The notes below the pieces were generated by a model. The model searched no databases and had not been told where the DNA came from. It saw only the letters and a list, made by a program, of their open reading frames with translations. A DNA stretch of 64,000 bases from Streptomyces sp. MP131-18 (GTDB taxonomy: Bacteria; Actinomycetota; Actinomycetes; Streptomycetales; Streptomycetaceae): contig NZ_LZNS01000001.1 of NCBI RefSeq assembly GCF_001984575.1, positions 6,568,951-6,632,950 on the forward strand. Reading direction: 5' to 3'. Below, one piece after another: positions 1 to 8,321 of this stretch. Every line of letters starts with the position of its first letter. The stretch's first letter is position 1. Made by a program: the position numbers and the translations under genes.

Positions 1-118
1 GGCCGCGGTGCCGTTCCGTGGGGCTCACATGACCGTGCGCGCCAGCTTTTGGCCTCCGGAATGAGCCGGGAAGTGCCAGATTTGGCCCAATAGTGCGCCT
101 CGTGGGGCGAACCGCGCA

Positions 119-147
119 TTGACCCTGCTGGGATGCCCCCGTATGCT
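119..147 (+). promoter_or_regulatory. Probable rpsA promoter (-35/-10)
   Basis: TTGACC (119-124) and TATGCT (142-147) are separated by exactly 17 bases, a near-consensus housekeeping promoter. A start point near 154 would leave a leader of about 190 bases before rpsA. That is long enough for autogenous control, which is known for ribosomal protein S1 in other bacteria. The pairing with rpsA is inferred from position. Confidence 0.7.
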
Positions 148-318
148 ATAAGACGCGCTGCGGGCCTGCGCGCCTCGGACGGAGCAGGTCGCGCTCGCAT
201 CTGTTGTATGTCCCCTCGGTTCTCGAGGCGCTTCCGGTTCTCGGACTTGGAAAGCGCTTCTCAGGCTGTCCGGCTTCGGCAGTGCGATACGGGCTCCGGC
301 GTAGCAGTGCCTACGAAC

Positions 319-348
319 ATGTCCGTACCGGAGCCCTTTACCACATGA
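319..348 (+). CDS. Possible leader peptide MSVPEPFTT coupled to rpsA
   Basis: A nine-codon ORF starts at ATG 319, and its TGA (346-348) overlaps the rpsA ATG (345-347) as ATGA. It lies wholly inside the long rpsA leader, and rpsA itself has only a weak, distant ribosome site, so translational coupling is conceivable. A short ORF like this can arise by chance and there is no Shine-Dalgarno site for it. Confidence 0.25.
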   Translation: MSVPEPFTT

Positions 349-1853
349 CGAGCAGCACCGAGACCACCGTGACCACCCCGCAGGTTGCGGTCAACGACAT
401 CGGTTCCGAGGAAGCCTTCCTCGCCGCGATCGACGAGACGATCAAGTACTTCAACGACGGCGACATCGTCGACGGCGTCATCGTGAAGGTCGACCGGGAC
501 GAGGTCCTGCTCGACATCGGTTACAAGACCGAGGGTGTAATTCCCTCGCGCGAGCTGTCGATCAAGCACGACGTCGACCCGAACGAGGTCGTCGCCGTCG
601 GTGACGAGATCGAGGCCCTTGTTCTCCAGAAGGAGGACAAGGAGGGTCGGCTGATCCTGTCCAAGAAGCGTGCCCAGTACGAGCGCGCCTGGGGCACCAT
701 CGAAAAGATCAAGGACGAGGACGGCATCGTCACCGGCACCGTGATCGAGGTCGTCAAGGGCGGCCTGATCCTCGACATCGGCCTGCGCGGGTTCCTTCCC
801 GCCTCGCTCGTCGAGATGCGCCGGGTCCGCGACCTTCAGCCGTACGTCGGCAAGGAGCTCGAAGCCAAGATCATCGAGCTCGACAAGAACCGCAACAATG
901 TGGTTCTCTCCCGCCGCGCCTGGCTGGAGCAGACGCAGAGCGAGGTCCGCCAGACCTTCCTCACCACCCTCCAGAAGGGCCAGGTGCGCTCCGGCGTCGT
1001 CTCCTCCATCGTCAACTTCGGTGCCTTCGTGGACTTGGGCGGCGTGGACGGCCTGGTGCACGTCTCCGAGCTGTCCTGGAAGCACATCGACCACCCGTCC
1101 GAGGTCGTCGAGGTCGGCCAGGAGGTCACGGTCGAGGTTCTGGACGTCGACATGGACCGCGAGCGCGTCTCGCTGTCGCTGAAGGCGACCCAGGAAGACC
1201 CGTGGCAGCAGTTCGCCAGGACGCACCAGATCGGCCAGGTCGTTCCCGGCAAGGTCACCAAGCTGGTGCCGTTCGGTGCGTTCGTCCGGGTCGACGAGGG
1301 CATCGAGGGCCTGGTCCACATCTCCGAGCTGGCCGAGCGCCACGTGGAGATCCCGGAGCAGGTCGTGCAGGTCAACGACGAGATCTTCGTCAAGGTCATC
1401 GACATCGACCTGGAGCGTCGCCGGATCAGCCTGTCCCTCAAGCAGGCCAACGAGAACTTCGGCGCCGACCCGATGGTCGTGGAGTTCGATCCGACGCTGT
1501 ACGGCATGGCCGCGTCCTACGACGACCAGGGCAACTACATCTACCCCGAGGGCTTCGACCCCGAGGCCAATGACTGGCTGCCCGGGTACGACAAGCAGCG
1601 TGAGGAGTGGGAGCGCCAGTACGCCGACGCGCAGCAGCGCTTCGAGCAGCACCAGGCGCAGGTCATCAAGTCCCGCGAGGCGGACGCGCAGGCCGAGGCC
1701 GAGTCGTCCGGTTCGGGCGGCGGTCCCGCGCAGTCCGGCGGCTCGGGTGGTGGCGGCTCGTACTCGTCGCCGCAGTCCGAGGACTCCGGCGCGCTGGCCT
1801 CCGACGAGGCGCTTGCCGCGCTCCGGGAGAAGCTGGCGGGCGGCCAGAGCTGA
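345..1853 (+). CDS. rpsA: 30S ribosomal protein S1
   Basis: The 502-residue product is the S1 protein of the small ribosomal subunit, which helps bind and unfold mRNA. Four S1/OB-fold repeats are visible at about residues 37-106, 123-188, 208-277 and 295-364. The last two carry the typical NFGAFVDL...GLVHVSEL and PFGAFVRV...GLVHISEL cores. The C-terminal third has an acidic/aromatic stretch and a Gly/Ser-rich tail, the usual actinobacterial form, and the length matches Streptomyces S1. The start is the ATG at 345 because the protein then begins MTSSTETTV and the reading frame upstream is not S1-like. The ribosome site is weak (GGAG at 328-331, 13 bases away). A nine-codon ORF (319-348) ends in an ATGA overlap with the start. 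Confidence 0.97.
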   Translation: MTSSTETTVTTPQVAVNDIGSEEAFLAAIDETIKYFNDGDIVDGVIVKVDRDEVLLDIGYKTEGVIPSRELSIKHDVDPNEVVAVGDEIEALVLQKEDKEGRLILSKKRAQYERAWGTIEKIKDEDGIVTGTVIEVVKGGLILDIGLRGFLPASLVEMRRVRDLQPYVGKELEAKIIELDKNRNNVVLSRRAWLEQTQSEVRQTFLTTLQKGQVRSGVVSSIVNFGAFVDLGGVDGLVHVSELSWKHIDHPSEVVEVGQEVTVEVLDVDMDRERVSLSLKATQEDPWQQFARTHQIGQVVPGKVTKLVPFGAFVRVDEGIEGLVHISELAERHVEIPEQVVQVNDEIFVKVIDIDLERRRISLSLKQANENFGADPMVVEFDPTLYGMAASYDDQGNYIYPEGFDPEANDWLPGYDKQREEWERQYADAQQRFEQHQAQVIKSREADAQAEAESSGSGGGPAQSGGSGGGGSYSSPQSEDSGALASDEALAALREKLAGGQS

Positions 1854-1878
1854 CCCGTTCCCGCTGTCGCGGATTCCA

Positions 1879-1919
1879 GCCGGGCCCGCTCCCTTCAGGG
1901 GGGCGGGCCCCGGCCGTTT
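1879..1919 (+). terminator. rpsA terminator hairpin
   Basis: A very GC-rich stem is formed by 1879-1893 and 1898-1914 around a TTCA loop, with one bulge, followed by GTTTC. It starts 25 bases past the rpsA stop and lies before the next gene. Confidence 0.7.
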
Positions 1920-1987
1920 CCACGGGGGAATGCCCCCGGCGTACAGTGCGTTGTCCTCTGTACACGCGAGACAGCGGAAGGGGTGCG

Positions 1988-2944
1988 GTGACGGTGCGCG
2001 ATCCGCAGGAGTTGTACGCATGGGACCCGGCCGGTCTGGCCAGGGTTGATGAGGCCGTCGGCGGCGCGCACAGCGCCGGTCTGGTACTGATCTACCACTT
2101 CGAGGGCTTCATCGACGCCGGCGAGACCGGTGCGCAGCTCACCGAGCAGCTGCTGGAGGGCCGTTCGGCGACCACCGTGGCGCGGTTCGACCACGACCGG
2201 CTCGTGGACTACCGGGCCAGGCGCCCGGCCATGACGTTCCGGCGCGACCGGTGGACGGCCTACGACACGCCCGAGCTCACGGTGCGGCTGGTGCACGACG
2301 CGACGCACCAGCCGTTCCTGCTCCTGTCGGGGCCGGAGCCGGACGTGGAGTGGGAGAGCTTCTCCGCGGCCGTGCGCCAGATCGTGGAGCGGCTGCGGGT
2401 GCGGCTCGCGGTGACGTTCCACGGCATCCCGATGGGCGTGCCGCACACCAGGCCGGTCGGCCTCACCCCCCACGGGAACCGGGCGGACCTGATTGCCGGT
2501 CACCGCGGGGTCTTCGACGAGGCGCAGGTGCCCGGCAGCGCCGCGGCGCTGGTGGAGCTGCGGCTCTCGGAGGCGGGCCGGGACGTCGTCGGGGTGGCCG
2601 CGCACGTACCCCACTACATCGCCCGCTCCCGCTACCCGGACGCGGCGCTCGTCGTTCTCGAGGCGGTGACGGCCGCCACCGGTCTCGTGCTGCCCGAGGC
2701 GGCGCACGCGCTGCGGACCCGCGCCCTGAAGACACAGGACGAGATCGAGAGCGAGCTGGCCGAGGGAGACTTGGAGCTGGTCGCGGTGGTACGCGGCCTG
2801 GAACAGCAGTACGACGCGATCGCCGGCGCGACCACCCGGGGCAGCCTCGTCGCCGAGCCGGTGGACCTGCCGTCCGCGGACGAGCTGGGCGAGGTGTTCG
2901 AGCGGTTCCTGGCCGAGCACGAGGACGGCGACGGCGCCCGGTAG
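1988..2944 (+). CDS. PAC2 family protein
   Basis: The 318-residue product belongs to the PAC2 (proteasome assembly chaperone-like) family, which is conserved in actinobacteria. Its molecular role in these organisms is not established. The core LVLIYHFEGFIDAGETGAQL near residue 35 and the segment HGIPMGVPHTRP are typical. The C-terminal part (about 230-310) is predicted helical. The start is GTG 1988, preceded at a good distance by GGAAGGGG (1976-1983). A longer in-frame extension reads through the terminator region and is not credible. coaE follows nine bases after its stop. Confidence 0.85.
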   Translation: MTVRDPQELYAWDPAGLARVDEAVGGAHSAGLVLIYHFEGFIDAGETGAQLTEQLLEGRSATTVARFDHDRLVDYRARRPAMTFRRDRWTAYDTPELTVRLVHDATHQPFLLLSGPEPDVEWESFSAAVRQIVERLRVRLAVTFHGIPMGVPHTRPVGLTPHGNRADLIAGHRGVFDEAQVPGSAAALVELRLSEAGRDVVGVAAHVPHYIARSRYPDAALVVLEAVTAATGLVLPEAAHALRTRALKTQDEIESELAEGDLELVAVVRGLEQQYDAIAGATTRGSLVAEPVDLPSADELGEVFERFLAEHEDGDGAR

Positions 2945-2953
2945 CCTGCCCGC

Positions 2954-3559
2954 ATGCTGAACGTGGGACTGACCGGCGGAATCGGTGCGGGCAAGAGCGA
3001 GGCCGTGCGGCTGCTGGCCGGGCACGGTGCGGTGATCGTCGACTCGGACCGCATCGCGCGCGAGGTGGTCGAGCCCGGCACGCCGGGACTCGCGGCCGTC
3101 GTCGCCGAGTTCGGCACGGAGGTGCTTGCCGCTGACGGCTCGCTCGACCGCGCGCGGCTGGGCGCGATCGTCTTCGGCGACGAGGAGCGCCGCCGGGCGC
3201 TGAACGCCATCGTGCATCCGCTGGTGGCCGAGCGTTCCGCCGCGCTGCGTGACGCCGCTCCGGCCGGCGCCATCGTGGTGCACGACGTGCCGCTGCTCGT
3301 GGAGAACGGGCTCCAGGGCCGCTACGACGCCGTGATCGTCGTGGACGCGTCCGACGCGACCCGCCTGGACCGGCTGACACGGCTGCGCGGCATGCCGGAG
3401 GCGGACGCCCGTGCCCGGATGGCGGCCCAGGCCGACCGTGAAACGCGGCTCGCCGCGGCGGACTTCGTCCTGGACAACGACGGCTCGCTGGAGGAGCTGA
3501 CCGTCCACACGGCGCGCCTGTGGCAGCACCTGAGCGAACGAGCCGTCCGGCGCTCCTGA
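2954..3559 (+). CDS. coaE: Dephospho-CoA kinase
   Basis: This is the last enzyme of coenzyme A synthesis. It phosphorylates the 3'-hydroxyl of dephospho-CoA with ATP in the cytoplasm. The 201 residues match the family. The P-loop GGIGAGKS is at residues 8-15, Asp32 (VDSD) is the conserved catalytic acid, and the lid/substrate segment contains NAIVHPLV and LLVENGL. The start ATG 2954 is preceded by TAGCCT and six bases, so the gene may also be transcribed as a leaderless mRNA. It lies just downstream of the PAC2 gene. Confidence 0.95.
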   Translation: MLNVGLTGGIGAGKSEAVRLLAGHGAVIVDSDRIAREVVEPGTPGLAAVVAEFGTEVLAADGSLDRARLGAIVFGDEERRRALNAIVHPLVAERSAALRDAAPAGAIVVHDVPLLVENGLQGRYDAVIVVDASDATRLDRLTRLRGMPEADARARMAAQADRETRLAAADFVLDNDGSLEELTVHTARLWQHLSERAVRRS

Positions 3560-3684
3560 GCGGCCACGGCCGCGGCCGCTGAGCGCGCCCCCTGCACGCT
3601 ACGCGCGCTGCCGCCCCGGGGCGTGCGCCGGTGTGAAAGGCGAATGCCCTGCCGCGTGTCCGTCCGCCGGGCTAATGTGAGGCC

Positions 3685-4044
3685 ATGAACGTCGAAGCCG
3701 CCATCGCCCTCGTCTCCGCCGCGGCGGGCAGCGCCGCGACCGAGGCCGGACGTCACGCCTGGGAGTCCCTGCTGTCCCTGACCCGTCGCCTGACCGGTCG
3801 CGCCTCGCCCGAGCCGGTCGACCCGGAGGACGAGGCGGCGGTCCGCGCGCTGAGCGGGCGGATCGCCGATCGGGCGGGCGCGGACGAGGAGTTCGCGCGC
3901 GAGCTGCTGGCCTGGGCGGAGCGGCACCGCGGGGTGATCGGCGTCACCCAGACCCGCGTGGAGAACACCGTCTCGGGCGACGCCCAGGTGCAGAACCTGA
4001 TTCAGACCGGCACCGTCCACGGCGACATCCACTTCGGCGCCTGA
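3685..4044 (+). CDS. Small helical protein with C-terminal RHIM-like (BASS-type) motif
   Basis: The product has 119 residues. Residues 1-90 look all-helical: a small-residue-rich N-terminal helix (MNVEAAIALVSAAAG), then amphipathic, acidic helices. The last 26 residues contain N94-x3-G98 and then I106-Q-T-G109-T-V111-H-G113-D-I115-H-F117. This is the spaced V/I-Q-x-G-x-V/I-x-G-x-V/I pattern that I know from RHIM-like bacterial amyloid signalling sequences (BASS3) of actinobacteria. There the motif sits at the end of small effector domains (for example Bell domains) and pairs with the same motif on an NLR-type receptor. No NLR is encoded in this window, so the assignment rests on the motif alone. 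TAATGT followed by six bases precedes the ATG, suggesting a leaderless transcript. Confidence 0.75.
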   Translation: MNVEAAIALVSAAAGSAATEAGRHAWESLLSLTRRLTGRASPEPVDPEDEAAVRALSGRIADRAGADEEFARELLAWAERHRGVIGVTQTRVENTVSGDAQVQNLIQTGTVHGDIHFGA

Positions 4045-4083
4045 CGTCCGGCGCTCCCGCGCCGCGCGTGCGGCGTTCCGGGG

Positions 4084-5328
4084 TCAGACCCTGCGGTGCC
4101 CGTACCGCCCGCGGGACGCCTTGCGCAGGGCCCGCCGGCCGGTTTCGCTGATACGGCGCAGTCGCGGGTGGCGGGCGCGGCTCTGGCGGGAGACCCGGTC
4201 CAGCTCCTCCGCCAGTTGCTCGGCCCGCTTGTCGAGGTCGAGTTCGGTCAGCATGCGGTCGATCTCGGCGAGCAGTGAGCCGTGCAGCTGCCAGTGGCGC
4301 GGGTGTTCCTGCACGCGGGCGAGCAGCACCTGGGCGACGTGCTCGCGGCTGATGCGGGCGGCGTCGAGCTCGACGGCGAGGAACGCCTCCGCCTCGTCGG
4401 CAGCCGTGCTGACCTGACTGGTGATCAGGGTGGCGAAGCTGTCCACGGCGCCCGCCAGATTGCTCAGCAGTTCCTGGACGGCGGGGGCCACCTCCGGAGG
4501 GAACAGTGGCTCCTCCTCGCGGCGCGCCGCCAGGTCCGTCATGGTGCGGGTCATGGTGCGCAGGATGACCGCGCAGACCTCCAGGGTGTCCAGGCCGGTC
4601 CGCAGGACGATGCGGGTGAGCAGCGGCTCCTTCACCCGCGGGTTGAACCGCACGCTCTCCTCTGCCTGGATGATGGAGGCGTCCACCTGGGCGATGTCCT
4701 GGTCGAGACGCCTGGCCTCGGCCAGCTTGGCCGCGGCCCGGTGGACCGGGGTGCGGCCCTCCTCGGTCTCCTCGCTGAGGCGGCGCAGCAGTTCGCGCAT
4801 CCTGGCCGCCTGTTCCTCGATGTCCTGGCTGGCCGAGCGGACCCATACCGGCGGCACGATCAGGGTGTTGAACAGCAGGCCGACGACCGCCCCGATCACC
4901 GTTTCCACCACGCGGTCCAGCGCGGCGCCGGTCACCTGGCTCACCCCGAGGACGAGCATCGCGCTGATTCCGACCTCGGGCACGAACTCGCTGACGCGTA
5001 CCAGGTGGCCGACGGTGAGTGCGGTGAGGAGCAGCAGCCCCAGGCTCCACCAGCTCAGGCCGACGAGGGTGCTGAAGGCGGTGGCCACGAGCACGCCGGC
5101 GATGACGGAGTTCACCCGGCGGATGCCGGTGGTGAGCGTCGCGTAGAGGGTGACCTGTACGACGAGCAGCGCGGTCAGCGGCGCCAGGAGCGGCGCGGGA
5201 ACGTCCGTCAGCCACAGCGCGACGACGTAGGACATGGTCGCCGCGGTCACGGAGCGGAGCGTCTGCACCACGACGGGCTCAGTGCTGCGCTTGGCGATGT
5301 CCATGATCTGATCGTGAACGTCCGGCAC
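4084..5328 (-). CDS. FUSC-type aromatic acid exporter family membrane protein
   Basis: The product has 414 residues. The first half has about five hydrophobic segments (roughly residues 25-175) with the pattern VAPLTALLVVQVTLYATLTTG typical of the FUSC/ArAE family. The second half is a long, charged, helical cytoplasmic region. Family members are thought to export aromatic acids or similar anions. The substrate here is unknown. The start is GTG 5328 because AAGGAG (5340-5335) sits six bases upstream. A GTG six codons further upstream would place this ribosome site inside the gene. Confidence 0.8.
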   Translation of the reverse strand: MPDVHDQIMDIAKRSTEPVVVQTLRSVTAATMSYVVALWLTDVPAPLLAPLTALLVVQVTLYATLTTGIRRVNSVIAGVLVATAFSTLVGLSWWSLGLLLLTALTVGHLVRVSEFVPEVGISAMLVLGVSQVTGAALDRVVETVIGAVVGLLFNTLIVPPVWVRSASQDIEEQAARMRELLRRLSEETEEGRTPVHRAAAKLAEARRLDQDIAQVDASIIQAEESVRFNPRVKEPLLTRIVLRTGLDTLEVCAVILRTMTRTMTDLAARREEEPLFPPEVAPAVQELLSNLAGAVDSFATLITSQVSTAADEAEAFLAVELDAARISREHVAQVLLARVQEHPRHWQLHGSLLAEIDRMLTELDLDKRAEQLAEELDRVSRQSRARHPRLRRISETGRRALRKASRGRYGHRRV

Positions 5329-5440
5329 TCTCGGCTCCTTTCGCACCGCATGCTCCGATGCAGGAAAAAGATGTCATTACCGGGGCGAATCGGAGGTGAA
5401 CCCGCGAATGCTCTGCGCGTCAGGCGCCTAGGGTGAGGCC

Positions 5441-5863
5441 ATGTCTTCGATTTACGACCGCTGGCTGAACGAGCTGTGGAACGGCGACCTGGAAGCGCTG
5501 CCGGACATCGCGGCCGGCCTGGTAGCGGAAAACTTCACCGGGCACTGGCCGGGCAGGCCCGGGCTGGTGCGCGGGCCCGCCGCCCTGGCCGAGGTGATCC
5601 GGCAGGGGCGCCTGCCGTTCGAAGGGCTGAGGTTCGCCGTCGAGGTGGGCCCGCTGGCCGACGGCGACCTGATCGCGGCACGCTGGTCGGCGCGGGGGGC
5701 GTACGCGGGTGGGGTGCACGCCCTGCCCGGGGTCACCGCGCCCCCCGGCACGCCGGTGGAGTTCCACGGCCACGACATCCTGCGGATCGCGGACGGGCGG
5801 CCGGTGGAGTACTGGGTGATCTCCGAGGCCGAGCAGCTCATGGCCCAGCTCATCGGCGGCTGA
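5441..5863 (+). CDS. SnoaL-like / NTF2-fold ester cyclase family protein
   Basis: The 140-residue product has the NTF2-like pattern: an N-terminal helix (YDRWLNELWNGDLEALPDI), a beta strand with GHWPGRPG, and the C-terminal strand pair VEFHGHDILRIADGRPVEYWVISE. The last segment is characteristic of SnoaL-like polyketide cyclase or ester cyclase proteins. It lacks an associated biosynthetic cluster, so the substrate is unknown. TAGGGT (5429-5434) followed by six bases precedes the ATG, which suggests a leaderless transcript. Confidence 0.75.
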   Translation: MSSIYDRWLNELWNGDLEALPDIAAGLVAENFTGHWPGRPGLVRGPAALAEVIRQGRLPFEGLRFAVEVGPLADGDLIAARWSARGAYAGGVHALPGVTAPPGTPVEFHGHDILRIADGRPVEYWVISEAEQLMAQLIGG

Positions 5864-5918
5864 CCCGCGGTTCCCCAAACGCCTGCGGAAGGCGCCCGGG
5901 CGCCAGCACAATGTGTGT

Positions 5919-7034
5919 ATGAGTGATGACGAAGAGGAGCTGCCCGAGCCACACCGCGTCATCCGGATGATGCGGCTGGACGACCCGGTGGCCGTCATCG
6001 CCGACTCCGAGGCGTGGCGCGCCAGGGACACCTACCCGGACATCCTGCCGCGCGGGCCGATGTTCGCCGTCACCGAGCAGGAGGCCGACGGGCGGTGGCG
6101 GGTGCTGACGGCCGACGAAGGCGGCCCGCAGGGCTCCCGCGACGAGCTGGGCCGGACGTGCCGGATGCGTGCCCGGGCCGCGGCGGACGCGGGCCGCGGC
6201 GCGGCGGAGCGGGCGTGGATGGCCGCGGCCCGGCGGATGGACCGGGAGAAGCTGGACGAACTCCACGTCGCCGACTGCCGGTTCCGCATCGCCAGGGGCG
6301 ACATGTTCCTGCGTCTCGGCCCCGAGGGCCCGGAGCCGCCGCGGCCGAGCGACCCCGACCCGATGCCCGTCGGCCGCGGCCGGCAGTCCAGGTCCCGCAC
6401 CGCGGGCTTCCTCATCGACCCGACCGCGGCGACCGGGATGTCGGAAGGGCTGCTCAAGCTCGACCTGCTGAAGTACGTCTACGCCTCCGCCGTCATCCCC
6501 GTCGACGTCCGCGCCGATTCCGTGCTCGCGCTGCACACCCACCCAGGCGGCGTGCTGCTGCCCCCCGTGTTCAGCGTCTTCGTGCGCGGAACGGGCGCCG
6601 GCTGGATCGCCAGGGCCACGGGAGCGGATACGCCGCAGGAGGCGCGGGACGGTCTGGCGCGGCGCTTCGAGACGCTGCTCCCCGCGTCGCTGCGCAGGAC
6701 GCGGAGCAGACCGCCCGGCCTGCCGGAGATGCCGCAGCAGCTCAAGAACGTCATGGCCGGCCAGCTCGGACTGCTCGATCCCGGCGAGGAGCGGCTGACC
6801 GACGAGCAGCTCGCCGAGTGCGCCCGCGCGGCCACCCGCCTCTCCGGCGAACGGCTGGACCGGATCGTGGTGCTGGGCAGGCACTTCCGCATCACCCGGC
6901 TGGAGCGGCTGGTCCGGCTGGGCCCGGACGGGCCCGAGCCGCCGCGCCCCTCCGACTGGGACCCCGAGCTGCCGGTGGAGGCCCATGCGCCACCGGAGGA
7001 GGCCGACGATGCCGCGCGGGCGGACGAGGGCTGA
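5919..7034 (+). CDS. DUF5954-like protein with internal duplication
   Basis: The product has 371 residues. The N-terminus (PEPHRVIRMMRLDDPVAVIADSEAW) resembles what I remember of the Streptomyces DUF5954 family, whose function is unknown. A module of the form FRI-x-R...RLGPxGPEPPRPSDxDP occurs twice, once coded near 6277-6370 and again near 6883-6970, so the protein is an internal duplication of about 200 residues. No membrane segment or signal peptide is visible. ATG 5919 was chosen; a GTG two codons upstream is an alternative. Confidence 0.7.
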   Translation: MSDDEEELPEPHRVIRMMRLDDPVAVIADSEAWRARDTYPDILPRGPMFAVTEQEADGRWRVLTADEGGPQGSRDELGRTCRMRARAAADAGRGAAERAWMAAARRMDREKLDELHVADCRFRIARGDMFLRLGPEGPEPPRPSDPDPMPVGRGRQSRSRTAGFLIDPTAATGMSEGLLKLDLLKYVYASAVIPVDVRADSVLALHTHPGGVLLPPVFSVFVRGTGAGWIARATGADTPQEARDGLARRFETLLPASLRRTRSRPPGLPEMPQQLKNVMAGQLGLLDPGEERLTDEQLAECARAATRLSGERLDRIVVLGRHFRITRLERLVRLGPDGPEPPRPSDWDPELPVEAHAPPEEADDAARADEG

Positions 7035-7046
7035 CGCCCCGGCTGG

Positions 7047-7337
7047 CTAGGCGGCGCGCAGCGGTGCGGGAGCAGGCGTGGGGGTGGGCGTGGGCGCGGA
7101 CGCGGATGATGGCCGGGGCAGGGCGAGGCTCATCAGGGTGACTATCTCGCCCTGTACCTGAGGGGTGAACAACTCCTGCTCGTGCGGAGTGAGATGCAGC
7201 CGGGCCGCGCCGCCGTGGCCGCCGGTGAGGCAGGCATTGAAGACGCGCATCAGCAGGATGAACTGGCCTGCGGGCAGTCGGGCGCGCAGCGACTCGATGT
7301 GGTGGTCGAGGCGCGCCGGGCCGGTCTCTGTGTCCAT
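7047..7337 (-). CDS. Small hypothetical protein
   Basis: The product has 96 residues. Residues 1-75 look helical (LDHHIESLRARLPAGQFILLMRVFNACL). The C-terminus is a low-complexity Pro/Ala/Thr tail (PTPTPTPAPAP). I do not recognise the family. It is convergent with the gene ending at 7034, with only 12 bases between the stops. Codon usage has the expected high third-position GC, which supports coding. Confidence 0.6.
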   Translation of the reverse strand: MDTETGPARLDHHIESLRARLPAGQFILLMRVFNACLTGGHGGAARLHLTPHEQELFTPQVQGEIVTLMSLALPRPSSASAPTPTPTPAPAPLRAA

Positions 7338-7435
7338 GTGCTCTATCGTGCGGGCCGGGACGCGCCGAGGGAAGGACGCCTCAGGTGCGCGGAAACCGCT
7401 CGCGGGCGGCCCTCGCGGGCCGTTACGGTGCCGTG

Positions 7436-8170
7436 GTGGCGAAGCTCAATCAGATCATCGCAGTGGAGAAGGGCGTCAAGTCCAGGACGCAAGCGGACCT
7501 GACGGCCGTTCAGCACGGCCTGACCAAGCCGGCGCTGCTGGCCGGTCTGTCCCGCACCTACCAGCCGAAGGACGAGGAGGGCGAGCAGCTGCCGCCGGAG
7601 TCCACCCGGGTGCAGGTCAAGGCAGAGGAGGTGCTGCGCGACACGGCCAGGACGCTGACCCGGCTGTTCGACGTGACCGCCACCAAGGACTGGGCGAACT
7701 GCACGGCGCGGGCCGACGTCACCGTCGACGGCCGCACGCTGCTGCGCGACGTGCCGGTGTCCTACCTGCTGTTCCTGGAGAAGCAGCTGGCCGACCTCGC
7801 CGCGTTCCTGCGGAAGCTGCCCGTGCTCGACGGCGCCGAGTCCTGGTCCCTCGACCCCTCGACGGACTGGTGGCGCACGGAGCAGGTGCGGACCGTGCGC
7901 ACCAGGAAGGTGCCGCGCAACCACGTGAAGGCGGAGGCCACGGAGAAGCACCCGGCGCAGGTCGAGGTGTACTACGAGGACATCCCCGTGGGCTACTGGA
8001 CCACCGTCAAGTTTTCCGGGGCGCTGCCCGCGCGCCGGGTCAACGAGCTGCTGGAGCGCATGGACAAGGTGCAGCAGGCGGTGAAGTTCGCCCGGGAGGA
8101 GGCCAATGGCTCCGACGTCGAGGACCGGCGGGTGGGCGACGCGGTATTCGGCTACCTCTTCGGGCAGTGA
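7436..8170 (+). CDS. DUF7873-like protein of unknown function
   Basis: The 244-residue product begins VAKLNQIIAVEKGVKSRTQADLTAVQHGL and continues with SRTYQPKDEEGEQLPPESTRVQVKAEEVL. I associate this with a conserved actinomycete and phage protein family (DUF7873). The sequence is hydrophilic, with mixed helices and strands and no catalytic motif I can name. GTG 7436 is chosen because TACGGT (7424-7429) lies exactly six bases before it, giving a leaderless arrangement, and because the family starts here. The gene is directly followed by the tRNA-like non-coding element at 8322-8425, which may be functionally linked. Confidence 0.75.
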   Translation: MAKLNQIIAVEKGVKSRTQADLTAVQHGLTKPALLAGLSRTYQPKDEEGEQLPPESTRVQVKAEEVLRDTARTLTRLFDVTATKDWANCTARADVTVDGRTLLRDVPVSYLLFLEKQLADLAAFLRKLPVLDGAESWSLDPSTDWWRTEQVRTVRTRKVPRNHVKAEATEKHPAQVEVYYEDIPVGYWTTVKFSGALPARRVNELLERMDKVQQAVKFAREEANGSDVEDRRVGDAVFGYLFGQ

Positions 8171-8321
8171 GCGGGTAGCCTCGTCAACTCCCCGGTACCG
8201 CGTGGCTCGCGGCGCCGGGGTGCGCCGAAGGAGCGCAAGCTGACACTGAAGCTTGTCGTGAGTGATCAATCTCAGACTCTCGCTCCAGATTCAGCATCGC
8301 CGTTCATCGCCCGGCCGGCCG

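Noticed and set aside
261..2021. 586-residue open frame antisense to rpsA
   Set aside because: It is a shadow of the strong codon bias of rpsA in a high-GC genome, with low-complexity Asp/Leu/Val content and no domain. The same applies to the many other long antisense frames, such as 1895-3529, 17432-19567, 27724-29451, 33991-35661 and 40490-42196.
3685..5328. NLR or other receptor partner for the RHIM-like motif protein
   Set aside because: Neighbouring genes (coaE, FUSC-type protein) and the rest of the window show no NB-ARC or NACHT domain and no second copy of the motif.
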